NCBI GenBank assembly: GCA_041488155.1
Contig: JBGPOS010000060.1
Span: forward strand, 1-25,173
Length of the DNA stretch: 25,173 nt
Source of the DNA: JBGPOS01 sp041488155
GTDB lineage: Bacteria; Chloroflexota; Dehalococcoidia; Tepidiformales; Tepidiformaceae
Direction: 5' to 3'
Shown here piece by piece: positions 7,096-14,512 of this stretch; positions within the stretch are counted from its first letter, which is position 1, and each line of letters starts with the position of its first letter. The notes under the pieces were generated by a model that was not told where the DNA came from, did not search any database, and saw nothing but the letters and a program-made list of their open reading frames with translations. Both the position numbers and the translations under genes were made by a program.

Positions 7096-8177
7096 GTCGG
7101 TATCGCCTCCCTTGCCGGATGGCTTTCAGTGGTCTCGACCGCGGGAGCCGGCCGATAGAAGAGGAACACCACAGGCCAGGCGCAAGCGAGCGGGATCCAC
7201 GCCCAGGGCAACGCAAACTCGGGCCACGGGAGGTTGCCGAACGGGTTGTACTTGAGCGCGTCCCAACCACTTCCGCTCGCCAACACCACTGCTGCTGCTG
7301 ACAGCAGCGAGCAAACGACGGCAAACCGATCAGCCGTCGGGGCGCGCTCGGTATTGAGGCGAGTGACCCGCCGGGCGCGGGCGCCAGCAACGCCCCAGGC
7401 GGCCAGCGCGGCCAGGCCGAGAAGCGCGGCAGCCGCTGCATACGGCTTCGCCCAATCGTAGTACGACCATCCCCAGGCGGCGGCGAGAAGCAGCGGCACA
7501 GAAAGCGCGCCCACGACTCGCCATTGGCCTGCGAGGGGTGGGGAGCTGGCGTAGCCCCGGGCCTCCATTGCTTCTGCGAGCTTCATCGAACGCTCGAGGC
7601 CCCCAATGACAGCTGGGACGACGAGCGCCGGGAGTTGCCGCGGGCCCGTCCCGGCGCCGCGCAAGGCTCGCATCTCCCGGATGCGCCGGACGTCGTCGAT
7701 GCTCGCCGGCAGGAGCGTGAGGCCGACGGTAACAACGAGGCCGGCGTGGAACAGCGCCGCCGGCGCCAGGCGGAGTACACGCTGTGGGCTGACCGCCCCG
7801 TTGAAGGCCGCGAAGGCGAGCATCACACACAGGATCGCCAGCCCGCGCACCGTCGCTGCAACCAGCCCTTCGCCGGTGACTGGCCCCCCGAGGCGCAGTC
7901 CACCCAACCAACCCGGCACATCAGGTCCCGGCACGGTCAAGAGGATGTGGCTGCCCGCGTTGCCGTTGATGACCGCAATGCCCATCGAGATGCCGAACAG
8001 GATCAGCCCGAAGACGGCGACCGTCCGGAACCCGGCGACAGCCGAAGCCGTCTTCGGAGCAAGCACAGCAACCAGAACGACCGCGAGGAGCACGATGGCG
8101 AGGTAGAACGGGTTCGTCGTGGTGAGGGCGATGGCCATCGTCATCACCACCCACGCCAGCCAGGCCTGCGTGCTCAT
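7092..8177 (-). CDS. ecfT: Energy-coupling factor transmembrane protein EcfT
   Basis: This 361-residue membrane protein is the scaffold of an ECF transporter. Hydrophobic segments occur near residues 10-40, 50-70 and 105-150. The cytoplasmic coupling helices, which carry RRIREMRALRG and later AEAMEARGYAS, contact the ATPases; these Arg-Gly motifs are diagnostic of EcfT/CbiQ. More hydrophobic segments follow the core (about 220-265 and 285-345), so it is longer than a minimal EcfT of about 265 residues. The additional C-terminal membrane region is unusual. It lies 17 bases after the alpha-toroid gene and overlaps the EcfA start by four bases. Confidence 0.93.
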   Translation of the reverse strand: MSTQAWLAWVVMTMAIALTTTNPFYLAIVLLAVVLVAVLAPKTASAVAGFRTVAVFGLILFGISMGIAVINGNAGSHILLTVPGPDVPGWLGGLRLGGPVTGEGLVAATVRGLAILCVMLAFAAFNGAVSPQRVLRLAPAALFHAGLVVTVGLTLLPASIDDVRRIREMRALRGAGTGPRQLPALVVPAVIGGLERSMKLAEAMEARGYASSPPLAGQWRVVGALSVPLLLAAAWGWSYYDWAKPYAAAAALLGLAALAAWGVAGARARRVTRLNTERAPTADRFAVVCSLLSAAAVVLASGSGWDALKYNPFGNLPWPEFALPWAWIPLACAWPVVFLFYRPAPAVETTESHPAREAIPT

Positions 8178-8194
8178 CGCGGTTGCACGTCCTC

Positions 8195-9313
8195 TCAGCG
8201 TTTACTCACGCGCGCCAGCGCAGCCGCGCCCGTGACCAGCAGAACGAGGCCCGCAATGGCCACGACCGTCAACAGTCCGTCCCCGTCGTTCGCGAGCCCG
8301 GCGCCCGTCGAAGGCGGACGCGGCGCGACCGGTACGGACGTCGGCGTGGCTGCTGATGGCGTCGAGGGCGAAGGCGAGGGAGTTGCTGCAGGCACAGCCG
8401 GACGGGTTTCGGTGACCGGCGTGTCCGGCGCGTTGCAGAAGGTCCGGCCCACCAGCGCCGGGATCGCCTGGTTTGCGGCGAAGAGGGGATCGAACCCTTT
8501 GAAGGAGCCGTTCGCGTTCTGTTGGCTGAGAAGGAAGGCGACCGGTGTTACGCCGGTTTTCGTGTACGCCGCTGACTCGACCGCTTCGCCCGCCGCGATC
8601 AGGGCCTGGACCGAGTAGGCGGTCGAGGAGACGTTCGACTCACTCGGGTCGAACCCCCAGCCGCCATCCTTGCCCTGGGAGCCCTTGAGGTAACCGATCG
8701 CCTTCGTCACCGCCGCGTCCGTGCGGGGCACGCCTGTCGCCAGCAGCGCCTGGAGGGCGATGCCCGTGGTGTCGGGGTCGCTGCTGCCGCCGAAGCCCCA
8801 GCCGCCGTCCGTGAGTTGGGCCGCGCGAAGGGCGGCGGTCGTGCCGTCCGGCACGGTGTTGCCGGTGCAGACGAGGCCGAGCACGGCGATCGCGTTGCTA
8901 AAGTCGTCGCTGGCGTATCGCCCGGTGGCCGCGACGAGGCCGGCGTCGATCGCGGCGATGAGGTCAGTGCCGGCTACCGCCTTCGGGTTCAGGCCCAGTG
9001 CCTTCGCCGCGAGGGCAGCCTTCGCCGCTGAAGCGGGCTTGGTTTGGGCGGCAGCGACAGCCTTGAGGTAGTCGGCCGGGGTCTTGCCACCGCGGACGTC
9101 CTTGTTGGGGTCGAAGCCGGCGGCGCGGACGGCATAAATGGCGTCGGCGACCGGGCCCGCCCCGGCTGAACCGTAGCCCCCGTCGTCGCCCTGCTGGCTG
9201 AGAATGTAGGCCGCACCCTTGAGCGCGGCGCTCTTTTCAGGAATCGCCGCCCCGGCGAAGAAGGCGGGCAGCGCAACCAGTGCTGCTGTCACGATGAAGA
9301 ACAAACGACGCAT
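8195..9313 (-). CDS. Membrane-tethered alpha/alpha-toroid protein (transcobalamin alpha-domain-like)
   Basis: This 372-residue exported protein begins with a signal peptide (about 1-22). A helical-repeat domain follows (about 28-300), then a Pro/Ser/Thr-rich linker (about 300-340), one membrane helix (about 345-365) and a basic end (RVSKR). The repeat domain has the glycine/aromatic turns of the squalene-cyclase/prenyltransferase toroid: DGGYG at 44, DGGWGFGG at 169, DGGWGFDP at 216, and a weaker NGSFKGFDP later. It lacks the acidic DxDD motif of cyclases. Animal transcobalamin and intrinsic factor use the same alpha6/alpha6 fold to cradle cobalamin. As first gene after the cobalamin riboswitch and ahead of ecfT, it is best read as a surface B12-capture protein. 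The weak GAGGGG before the ATG at 9313 fits the chosen start. Confidence 0.8.
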   Translation of the reverse strand: MRRLFFIVTAALVALPAFFAGAAIPEKSAALKGAAYILSQQGDDGGYGSAGAGPVADAIYAVRAAGFDPNKDVRGGKTPADYLKAVAAAQTKPASAAKAALAAKALGLNPKAVAGTDLIAAIDAGLVAATGRYASDDFSNAIAVLGLVCTGNTVPDGTTAALRAAQLTDGGWGFGGSSDPDTTGIALQALLATGVPRTDAAVTKAIGYLKGSQGKDGGWGFDPSESNVSSTAYSVQALIAAGEAVESAAYTKTGVTPVAFLLSQQNANGSFKGFDPLFAANQAIPALVGRTFCNAPDTPVTETRPAVPAATPSPSPSTPSAATPTSVPVAPRPPSTGAGLANDGDGLLTVVAIAGLVLLVTGAAALARVSKR

Positions 9314-9381
9314 GAACCCCTCGATTCTGTTTGGCCGGGCGAAGAGCCTCGCCCTGCCGGTCGGAGCGACGGGCGGGATCA

Positions 9382-9407
9382 GAAAACCCGCCTTGTGCGG
9401 GCGGGTT
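9382..9407 (-). terminator. Intrinsic terminator in the cobalamin-riboswitch leader
   Basis: On the minus strand AACCCGCC, a short loop and GGCGGGTTTTCT form a GC stem with a U-tract, about 70 bases before the first start codon. An ACCCGCC copy also ends the upstream aptamer, so the two could compete as antiterminator and terminator. B12 binding would then stop transcription of the operon. Confidence 0.85.
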
Positions 9408-9464
9408 ACGTCGAATTCGTTGCCATGAACTCCGACCCCTTTCGCGCGAAGGACTTCGGTTGCG

Positions 9465-9580
9465 GGTCGAGGGCGGGTAACCTGGCTTCGCTCGGACGAG
9501 CGTCACAGTTGCGGGACAGCGCCGGGATTGCACCGGCTTCCCCCATTTTTCCTCGACCCCAGAGGAGTCGAGGACCCTGA
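9465..9580 (-). promoter_or_regulatory. Cobalamin riboswitch aptamer
   Basis: The minus strand carries the classic B12-aptamer core. GAAGCCGGTGCAATCCCGGC is followed by GCTGTCCCGCAACTGTGACGC (the B12-box side). Then comes AGCGAAGCCAGGTTACCCGCC, matching the usual AGCCAGG-ACC-GCC end. A helix CCTCGACtcctctgGGGTCGAGG lies at the 5' side. It precedes the alpha-toroid/ECF operon and a terminator, so the operon should be repressed when adenosyl- or methylcobalamin is plentiful. Confidence 0.92.
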
Positions 9581-9752
9581 CCACTATTCAGTTGTGCCGG
9601 GCTAAAGCGTGGCTGCCCGGCAGGCGAGCGTCAAGCCCTCGCCACGGCGCATGGTCCGCATTCAAAGCGTCCCTGGCGGGGCCGACCCCGTACAATGGAT
9701 TTCGCTCGCACGGCCCGGGGCTCGGCGGCAACCGTCCGGCAGGAGGAACCAG

Positions 9753-10136
9753 GTGGCAAGAACGCCGGTCGAGGTGGTGCGCGCCTTCTGCGCAGCGTGG
9801 TCGCGGCTGGACATCGAGGAACTGATGACCTACTTCACCGACGACGCCGTGTACCACAACATGCCCGGGCCCCCGGCCGCGGGCCGGGAAGCCGTCCGGA
9901 AGACGATCGAGAGGTTCTTGAGGGGATGGGACCGCACTGACTGGGAGATCCTCAACGTCGCCGCCGCTGGCAACCTCGTGTTCGCGGAGCGCGTCGACAG
10001 GACGGACGCTGGCGGCCGCCACGTCGATTTGCCCCTTGTCGGTGTCTTCGAAGTGGAAGGCGAGCGAATCCGAGCCTGGCGCGACTACTTCGACCAGGGA
10101 ACGTACATGCGAGCCATGAGCCCGCCCCAACCCTGA
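9753..10136 (+). CDS. Limonene-1,2-epoxide hydrolase-like protein (SnoaL/NTF2 fold)
   Basis: This 127-residue protein has the cone-shaped NTF2-like fold pattern of the limonene-epoxide hydrolase family (PF07858). It starts with VVRAFCAAWSRLD and DDAVYHNMPGPPAAGR. The likely catalytic set Arg80-Asp82-Asp111 (ERVDR and WRDYFD) keeps the spacing of the known Arg-Asp-Asp triad. Members open epoxides with water, but many are uncharacterised and the substrate here is unknown. The GTG start at 9753 is chosen because AGGAGGAACC lies directly upstream; longer frames have no such site. It is divergent from the B12 operon and convergent with sucD. A TACAAT about 60 bases upstream could be its -10 box. 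Confidence 0.85.
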   Translation: MARTPVEVVRAFCAAWSRLDIEELMTYFTDDAVYHNMPGPPAAGREAVRKTIERFLRGWDRTDWEILNVAAAGNLVFAERVDRTDAGGRHVDLPLVGVFEVEGERIRAWRDYFDQGTYMRAMSPPQP

Positions 10137-10169
10137 TGGCTGTGGCGGCCCGTCCGGCTGAGCGGAACG

Positions 10170-11054
10170 CTAGAGGAGACCGCGCTCGCGGAGTGCGCGC
10201 TTCATAGTCGACCCGATCTCGGCGGGAGAGTGGGTCACATAGGCGCCGGCGGCGCGGAGGGCGGCCTTCTTGTTCTCGGCCTTGCCGTCCTCGCCGCTAA
10301 TGATCGCGCCGGCGTGCCCCATGCGCCGGCCCGGAGGGGCGGTGGCCCCGGCGATGAATGCCACCACCGGCTTCTTCACCTGCTCCTTGATGTAGACCGC
10401 CGCTTCCTGTTCGGCGCTGCCACCGATTTCACCGACCATCACGATAGCCTTCGTCCCGGCGTCCTCGTTCAGCATGCGGATGGCTTCGACCTGCCGGGTC
10501 CCGATGATCGGGTCGCCGCCGACCCCGATGCACGTGCTCTGCCCGATCCCTTCGTCAGTGAGTTGCGCGACCACTTCGTAGACGAGCGTCCCGGAACGGC
10601 TAACGACGCCGACCCCGCCCGGCAGGAACACGTCGCCAGGCATGATTCCTACGCGCGTCCGGGTTGCAGGGGTAATGACGCCCGGGCAGTTCGGGCCTAT
10701 TAGGATGCTTCCGCTTCCCATGAGCGCCCGCTTGACCATCACCATGTCCATGACAGGGATGCCCTCGGTGATGCAGACGATGAGGGGAAGGCTTGCCGCC
10801 GCCGCTTCGAGGATGGCGTCGGCCGCGAACGGAGCCGGGACGAAGATGATGCTGACGTTCGCGCCCGTGACCCGCACGGCCTCGTCGACGGTGGAGAAAA
10901 TGGGGACGCCGTCCTGCTCCTCGCCCCCGCGACGTGGGTGGATGGCGGCTACTACGCTCGTGCCGTAGGCGATGGAACGCCGCATGTGGTTCGCGCCTTC
11001 GGTGCCGATGCCCTGGACCAGGAGGCGCGTGTTGGCATCGACGAGGACGCTCAT
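10170..11054 (-). CDS. sucD: Succinate-CoA ligase (ADP/GDP-forming) alpha subunit
   Basis: SucD is the nucleotide- and CoA-binding subunit of succinyl-CoA synthetase, which links succinyl-CoA to substrate-level phosphorylation in the TCA cycle. The 294-residue length matches the family. The CoA-binding N-terminal region shows VQGIGTEGANHMRR and YGTSVVAAIHPRRGG. The GPNCPGV loop and the phosphorylated His247 in MGHAGAIISG are present. The ATG at 11054 has GGAG at proper spacing, so the 17 extra residues of the longer frame were dropped. The beta subunit gene sucC is not next to it, so it is encoded elsewhere. A malate-CoA ligase alpha subunit would look similar. Confidence 0.93.
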   Translation of the reverse strand: MSVLVDANTRLLVQGIGTEGANHMRRSIAYGTSVVAAIHPRRGGEEQDGVPIFSTVDEAVRVTGANVSIIFVPAPFAADAILEAAAASLPLIVCITEGIPVMDMVMVKRALMGSGSILIGPNCPGVITPATRTRVGIMPGDVFLPGGVGVVSRSGTLVYEVVAQLTDEGIGQSTCIGVGGDPIIGTRQVEAIRMLNEDAGTKAIVMVGEIGGSAEQEAAVYIKEQVKKPVVAFIAGATAPPGRRMGHAGAIISGEDGKAENKKAALRAAGAYVTHSPAEIGSTMKRALRERGLL

Positions 11055-11245
11055 TGCAGCTCCAGAGAACTTGTGTGGTAGCTGGTGGGGATCCCCGGCC
11101 AGCATCGACGGAGCATACAGGGAACCGGGATTAGTGTCTGAACCGCGCGCCGCGGGGCCTTGTTGCGCTGCGAAATCGAGCCCGCCATGCTAGCTGGACT
11201 CGGCGCGCAGGGGGATCCGGTGCGCCCTCGCGGAGGTTCACGACC

Positions 11246-12433
11246 GTGGTCATGGCGCTCGAAGGTATCAAGATCCTTGACCTTTCCCGGCTCGCGCCGG
11301 GGCCGCACTGCTCGATGCTGCTTGCCGACTTCGGCGCTGACGTAACCCTGGTGGAGGCGGTTCCCGGCGCGTCGGCCAAGCTCGGGAACTCCGGCCTTCG
11401 CCGGAGCGACTCAGCAGAACGAGCGGCGGCCTACAACGCCCTTGGCCGGGGGAAAAAATCGATCGCACTGAACCTGAAGGACGACGCCGCTCGGGAGATT
11501 TTCTTTGCGATGGCAAAGGACGCAGACGTGGTCATGGAAGGGTTTCGGCCGGGCGTCGTGAAGCGACTGGGCGTGGACTACGACACCCTGGCCGCTATCA
11601 ACCCTCGGGTCATTTGCTGCTCAATCTCCGGATTCGGCCAGACCGGGCCCTACAGCAACCTTGTTGGCCACGACATCAACTACATCTCGGTCGGAGGCGC
11701 GCTCGGTGTGACCGGACGCCCCGGTACGCCCCCGGCCATCCCCGTCAACATCGTCGCCGATTTCGCCGGTGGTGGGCTGACCGCCGCCTTCGCGATCTGT
11801 GTCGCCCTCATCGCAAGGGAGAAGACAGGGCGCGGTCAGAACATCGATGTGGGGATGAGCGACGGCGTGCTTTCCCTGATGACCAGCGCCTTCAGCGGCT
11901 TCTTCTCGAACGGCCAGCCCATCCGGCCGGGGCAGTACCTGCTCAACGGGGCGGTGCCGTGGTACAACACCTACCAGTGCCAGGACGGCCGCTGGTTCTC
12001 GCTCGGGAGCATCGAGCCACACTTCTACGAAGCGCTCTGCCGGGTCCTCGGGCTCGAGGAGTATCTCGGGCGCCAGTACGAGACCGCGCTCCACGCTGAG
12101 ATGCAGGCGAAGTACGAGGCGATCTTCCGGACCAAGACGGCCGACGAGTGGATGGCAATCATGTCCGAGCACGACATCTGCGCCGCGCCTGTGCTGGAGA
12201 TGGAGAACGTTGTGCAGGATCCACACAACCTGGCGCGCGGCATGGTGGTGGAGGTCGATTCTCCCGTCGGGAAGGTGAAGCAGATCGGCGTCGGCCCGAA
12301 GCTTAGCGCCACGCCGGGGAAAGTCCGGGCGACGTCGCCCGTCATCGGGCAGCACACCGACGCCATCTTGAAGGGGCTCGGGTACGACGAAGCAAAGGTC
12401 GCCGAACTGCGCGCACGGGGAGCGGTGGGCTAG
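11246..12433 (+). CDS. Class III CoA-transferase (CaiB/BaiF family)
   Basis: This 395-residue protein moves CoA between organic acids. The family opening ILDLSRLAPGPHCSMLLADFGADV is present in pieces, as are the GRGKKSIALNL and ISGFGQTGPY motifs. The catalytic aspartate is likely Asp172 in VADFAGGG. The GTG at 11246 is preferred over the ATG two codons later because GGAGG lies nine bases before it. Substrates cannot be read from the sequence; formyl-, carnitine-, succinyl- or aromatic-CoA exchange are all possible. It is divergent from sucD, whose product also handles succinyl-CoA, so a succinyl-CoA donor is plausible. A second CaiB-like gene ends the window. Confidence 0.93.
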   Translation: MVMALEGIKILDLSRLAPGPHCSMLLADFGADVTLVEAVPGASAKLGNSGLRRSDSAERAAAYNALGRGKKSIALNLKDDAAREIFFAMAKDADVVMEGFRPGVVKRLGVDYDTLAAINPRVICCSISGFGQTGPYSNLVGHDINYISVGGALGVTGRPGTPPAIPVNIVADFAGGGLTAAFAICVALIAREKTGRGQNIDVGMSDGVLSLMTSAFSGFFSNGQPIRPGQYLLNGAVPWYNTYQCQDGRWFSLGSIEPHFYEALCRVLGLEEYLGRQYETALHAEMQAKYEAIFRTKTADEWMAIMSEHDICAAPVLEMENVVQDPHNLARGMVVEVDSPVGKVKQIGVGPKLSATPGKVRATSPVIGQHTDAILKGLGYDEAKVAELRARGAVG

Positions 12434-12437
12434 AGGG

Positions 12438-12443
12438 TATACT
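12438..12443 (+). promoter_or_regulatory. -10 box of a probable leaderless promoter for the toxin-antitoxin pair
   Basis: TATACT lies six bases before the ATG at 12450, with no ribosome-binding site between. A transcript from this box would start at or next to the A of the ATG. No clear -35 is visible. Confidence 0.6.
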
Positions 12444-12449
12444 GCGCCT

Positions 12450-12650
12450 ATGCCTCCGGTGCGCGAACGCTACATCGTCGACAGGCGCGGGAAGCGCGTG
12501 GCGGTCGTCCTCGACATCAAGGAATACGAGCGGCTCATCGAAGAGCTCGAAATGCTCGAGGACATCCGGGCGTACGAGGAAGCGAAGAGGGAAGGTGACG
12601 AGTTCATCCCCCTCGACCAAGCGTTCGACGAAATCGAGTCCGACGCCTAG
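12450..12650 (+). CDS. RelB/Phd-type antitoxin of a type II toxin-antitoxin pair
   Basis: This 66-residue acidic protein begins with a short beta segment (RYIVDRRGKRVAVVLDIKEYERL) typical of the Phd/YefM-RelB antitoxin superfamily. It continues with a Glu-rich helix and an acidic tail (FDEIESDA) that would wrap the toxin. Its TAG stop shares one base with the GTG start of the RelE-like toxin. The pair probably represses its own promoter. The start follows a -10 box directly, so translation may be leaderless. Confidence 0.87.
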   Translation: MPPVRERYIVDRRGKRVAVVLDIKEYERLIEELEMLEDIRAYEEAKREGDEFIPLDQAFDEIESDA

Positions 12651-12910
12651 TGCCCTACAAGGTAATCGTTGGTCGGCGGGTTCAACGGTCCATCCGATCT
12701 TTACCGCCAGAACTCCTGCGGAGGCTGCGAGCGAACGCGGCGGAGCTTGCCAACGACCCTCGCCCGCCCGGATGCCGGAAGTTGTCGAGCTCCCCGGCGT
12801 GGCGAATTCGCGTAGGCGACTATCGCATCATCTACGAAATCGACGATGCGAGAATGACCGTCGCCGTCATCCGAATCACTCATCGCCGAGAAGCCTACGA
12901 CGCACTCTGA
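12650..12910 (+). CDS. RelE/ParE-family toxin
   Basis: This 86-residue basic protein has the RelE/ParE fold pattern. An early strand (YKVIVGRRVQRSIRSLPPE) is followed by a helix (RRLRANAAELANDPRPPG), then the core WRIRVGDYRIIYEIDD and the terminal ITHRREAYD. The Arg in WRIRVGDYRI and the HRREAY end are residues commonly kept in RelE-type mRNA interferases, so ribosome-dependent mRNA cleavage is more likely than gyrase poisoning. It starts at a GTG overlapping the antitoxin stop by one base. Its 3' part is overlapped on the other strand by the extended tail of the DUF1643 frame. Confidence 0.88.
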   Translation: MPYKVIVGRRVQRSIRSLPPELLRRLRANAAELANDPRPPGCRKLSSSPAWRIRVGDYRIIYEIDDARMTVAVIRITHRREAYDAL

Positions 12911-13435
12911 AGACCGGCCCCAATGGTCGCGTGAGAGAGGCAGCGGCACGCAGCTGGCAGGCTGATAGAGCGGATGCCGGGGCTGGCCGAGCTTCGTAAC
13001 TCCCAGGCAGCCCAGCTCAGCTGTCCCCCTCAGACGGCTCAGCACGTCCTCGCCGCGCCCCCGGAGCAGGCCGCCGTTGCCCCACCCAACGACGACAGCC
13101 GGCACCCGGCTCACGAGTGCGGCGATATGAGCATCGTTCTCCGGACCAACCGGGTCAGCTGCCGAGCGCAGCAAGCGCGGCGAGGTCGCCCGCAGTGCGA
13201 ACAGGTTCGCCACTTCGATTCCCCCGTAACCCCAGGAACGCGCGAACCCCATGCAGCGCCGAATGGTTTGGTCGTCGTAGCGCTCGTCCGCTGTGCTCGG
13301 GTTCAGAAGGATGAAGCCGACCCGCGGGAGACACCAGTCCCACACCCGCCAGAGGAGGTAGCGGTAGATCCCGGATTCGTCGAACGTCGCACCGGAGGCC
13401 GTCTCGGGACAAGCGTGAGGCAAAACGATGGGCAT
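12701..13435 (-). CDS. DUF1643 domain protein with an antisense C-terminal extension
   Basis: The first ~165 residues match DUF1643: GIYRYLLWRVWD, FILLNPSTADERYDDQTIRRC, WGYGGIEVANLFALRATSP and a final HPLYQP segment. The family is uncharacterised and is often found in accessory regions. Normal members end about there, but this frame runs on for about 75 more residues with no recognisable content, crossing 210 bases of relE on the opposite strand. A lost stop or a late frameshift would explain this. The start at 13435 is chosen because TATGCT at 13443-13448 lies seven bases upstream, a leaderless arrangement; an in-frame ATG at 13447 lies inside that box. The domain call is firm; the 3' end is not. 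Confidence 0.8.
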   Translation of the reverse strand: MPIVLPHACPETASGATFDESGIYRYLLWRVWDWCLPRVGFILLNPSTADERYDDQTIRRCMGFARSWGYGGIEVANLFALRATSPRLLRSAADPVGPENDAHIAALVSRVPAVVVGWGNGGLLRGRGEDVLSRLRGTAELGCLGVTKLGQPRHPLYQPASCVPLPLSRDHWGRSSECVVGFSAMSDSDDGDGHSRIVDFVDDAIVAYANSPRRGARQLPASGRARVVGKLRRVRSQPPQEFWR

Positions 13436-13511
13436 CGGGGCGAGCATATCTGAGCCAGCGGACCCGGCGAGCAGTCTTCTGCTAGGATCCGCGGGCAAAT
13501 TGGAGGATTCG

Positions 13512-14438
13512 ATGGAACATCGCGTTGTCGCGACCGGGCTCGGCTTCCCCGAAGGGCCGCTCGAAATGCCGGGCGGAGATATCCTCGTCGTCGACATAAA
13601 GAACGGCACCCTGATCCGCATCAAGCCCAACGGGACGAAGTCCACCTTCGCCACGACCGGAGGCGGTCCGAACGGGGCGGCAATCGGGCCGGATGGCGCC
13701 ATCTACATCGCCCAGAATGGGGGATTCGCCTGGACCGAACGTCCCGGCCCCGACGGCACCGTCGGCGTCTTCCCCGGCGAGCAGCCCCCGGACTACATCG
13801 GTGGCCAGATCCAGCGCGTCAGCCCCGACGGCAGCGAGGTCACGACCCTCTACCGCGAGTGCAACGGAGAACGGCTCAAGGGCCCCAACGACCTCGTCTT
13901 CGACCATGAAGGGAACTTCTACTTCACCGACCATGGCAAGACTCGGCCCCGAGACCGCGACCGCACCGGCGTTTACTACGCCTCAGCGGACGGAAAGATG
14001 ATCCGGGAAATCGTGTTCCCCATGGAAGGCCCGAACGGCGTAGGACTCAGCCCCGACGAGAAGACCCTCTACGTCGCCGAGACGCCGACCGCGCGCGTGT
14101 ACGCCTTCCCGCTCTCGGGCCCGGGCCAGATCGCCGGCAGGCGGGTACTCGCCACCGTGCCCGGCGCGCCGCCCCTCAACCTCGCCCTCCTCGATTCGCT
14201 CTGTGTCGATAGCGAAGGCAACGTGATCGTGGCGACCCTTGTGCACGGCGGGGTGACCTCTATCTCCCCCGACGGCTCGAAGGTCCAGCACACGCCCTGC
14301 CCCGATGTCTTGACCACGAACGCCTGCTTCGCCGGCCCCGATCTGCGGACGCTCTACGTGACCTGCAGCACCACCGGCAAGCTCATCGCTTTCGACAACT
14401 GGCCGACGAAGGGACTGAAGCTCGCCTTCCAGGCCTGA
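13512..14438 (+). CDS. SMP-30/gluconolactonase/LRE-like beta-propeller protein
   Basis: This 308-residue protein has repeated propeller blades: GLGFPEGPLEMPGGDILVVD, GPNGAAIGPDGAIYIAQNGG, GPNDLVFDHEGNFYFTDHG and GPNGVGLSPDEKTLYVAET. Glu and Asn/Asp residues at FPEGP, GPND and the later LDSLCVD positions match the divalent-metal site of lactonases. These enzymes hydrolyse sugar or other lactones; the exact substrate is unknown. There is no signal peptide. The ATG at 13512 has GGAGG five bases upstream, with a TAGGAT -10-like box at 13483-13488. It is divergent from the DUF1643 gene. Confidence 0.88.
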   Translation: MEHRVVATGLGFPEGPLEMPGGDILVVDIKNGTLIRIKPNGTKSTFATTGGGPNGAAIGPDGAIYIAQNGGFAWTERPGPDGTVGVFPGEQPPDYIGGQIQRVSPDGSEVTTLYRECNGERLKGPNDLVFDHEGNFYFTDHGKTRPRDRDRTGVYYASADGKMIREIVFPMEGPNGVGLSPDEKTLYVAETPTARVYAFPLSGPGQIAGRRVLATVPGAPPLNLALLDSLCVDSEGNVIVATLVHGGVTSISPDGSKVQHTPCPDVLTTNACFAGPDLRTLYVTCSTTGKLIAFDNWPTKGLKLAFQA

Positions 14439-14512
14439 CCCAGAACCAGCTCATCGAAGGTGCGCTTGCGCTGGCGTCAAAGCGGTTCGACGGACGACTT
14501 GTGGCTGCGACG

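Noticed and set aside
8310..8400. LPXTG sortase anchor in the alpha-toroid protein
   Set aside because: RPPSTGAG before the membrane helix only loosely resembles LPxTG, and the Pro residue and spacing are wrong; a plain membrane tether is the safer reading.
8195..9313. Squalene-hopene cyclase or prenyltransferase enzyme
   Set aside because: The toroid repeats are present but the catalytic DxDD or zinc-binding residues are not, and the protein is exported and membrane-tethered beside a B12 riboswitch.
12978..13453. Plus-strand frame across the DUF1643 gene
   Set aside because: The opposite strand shows clear DUF1643 motifs; this frame has none.
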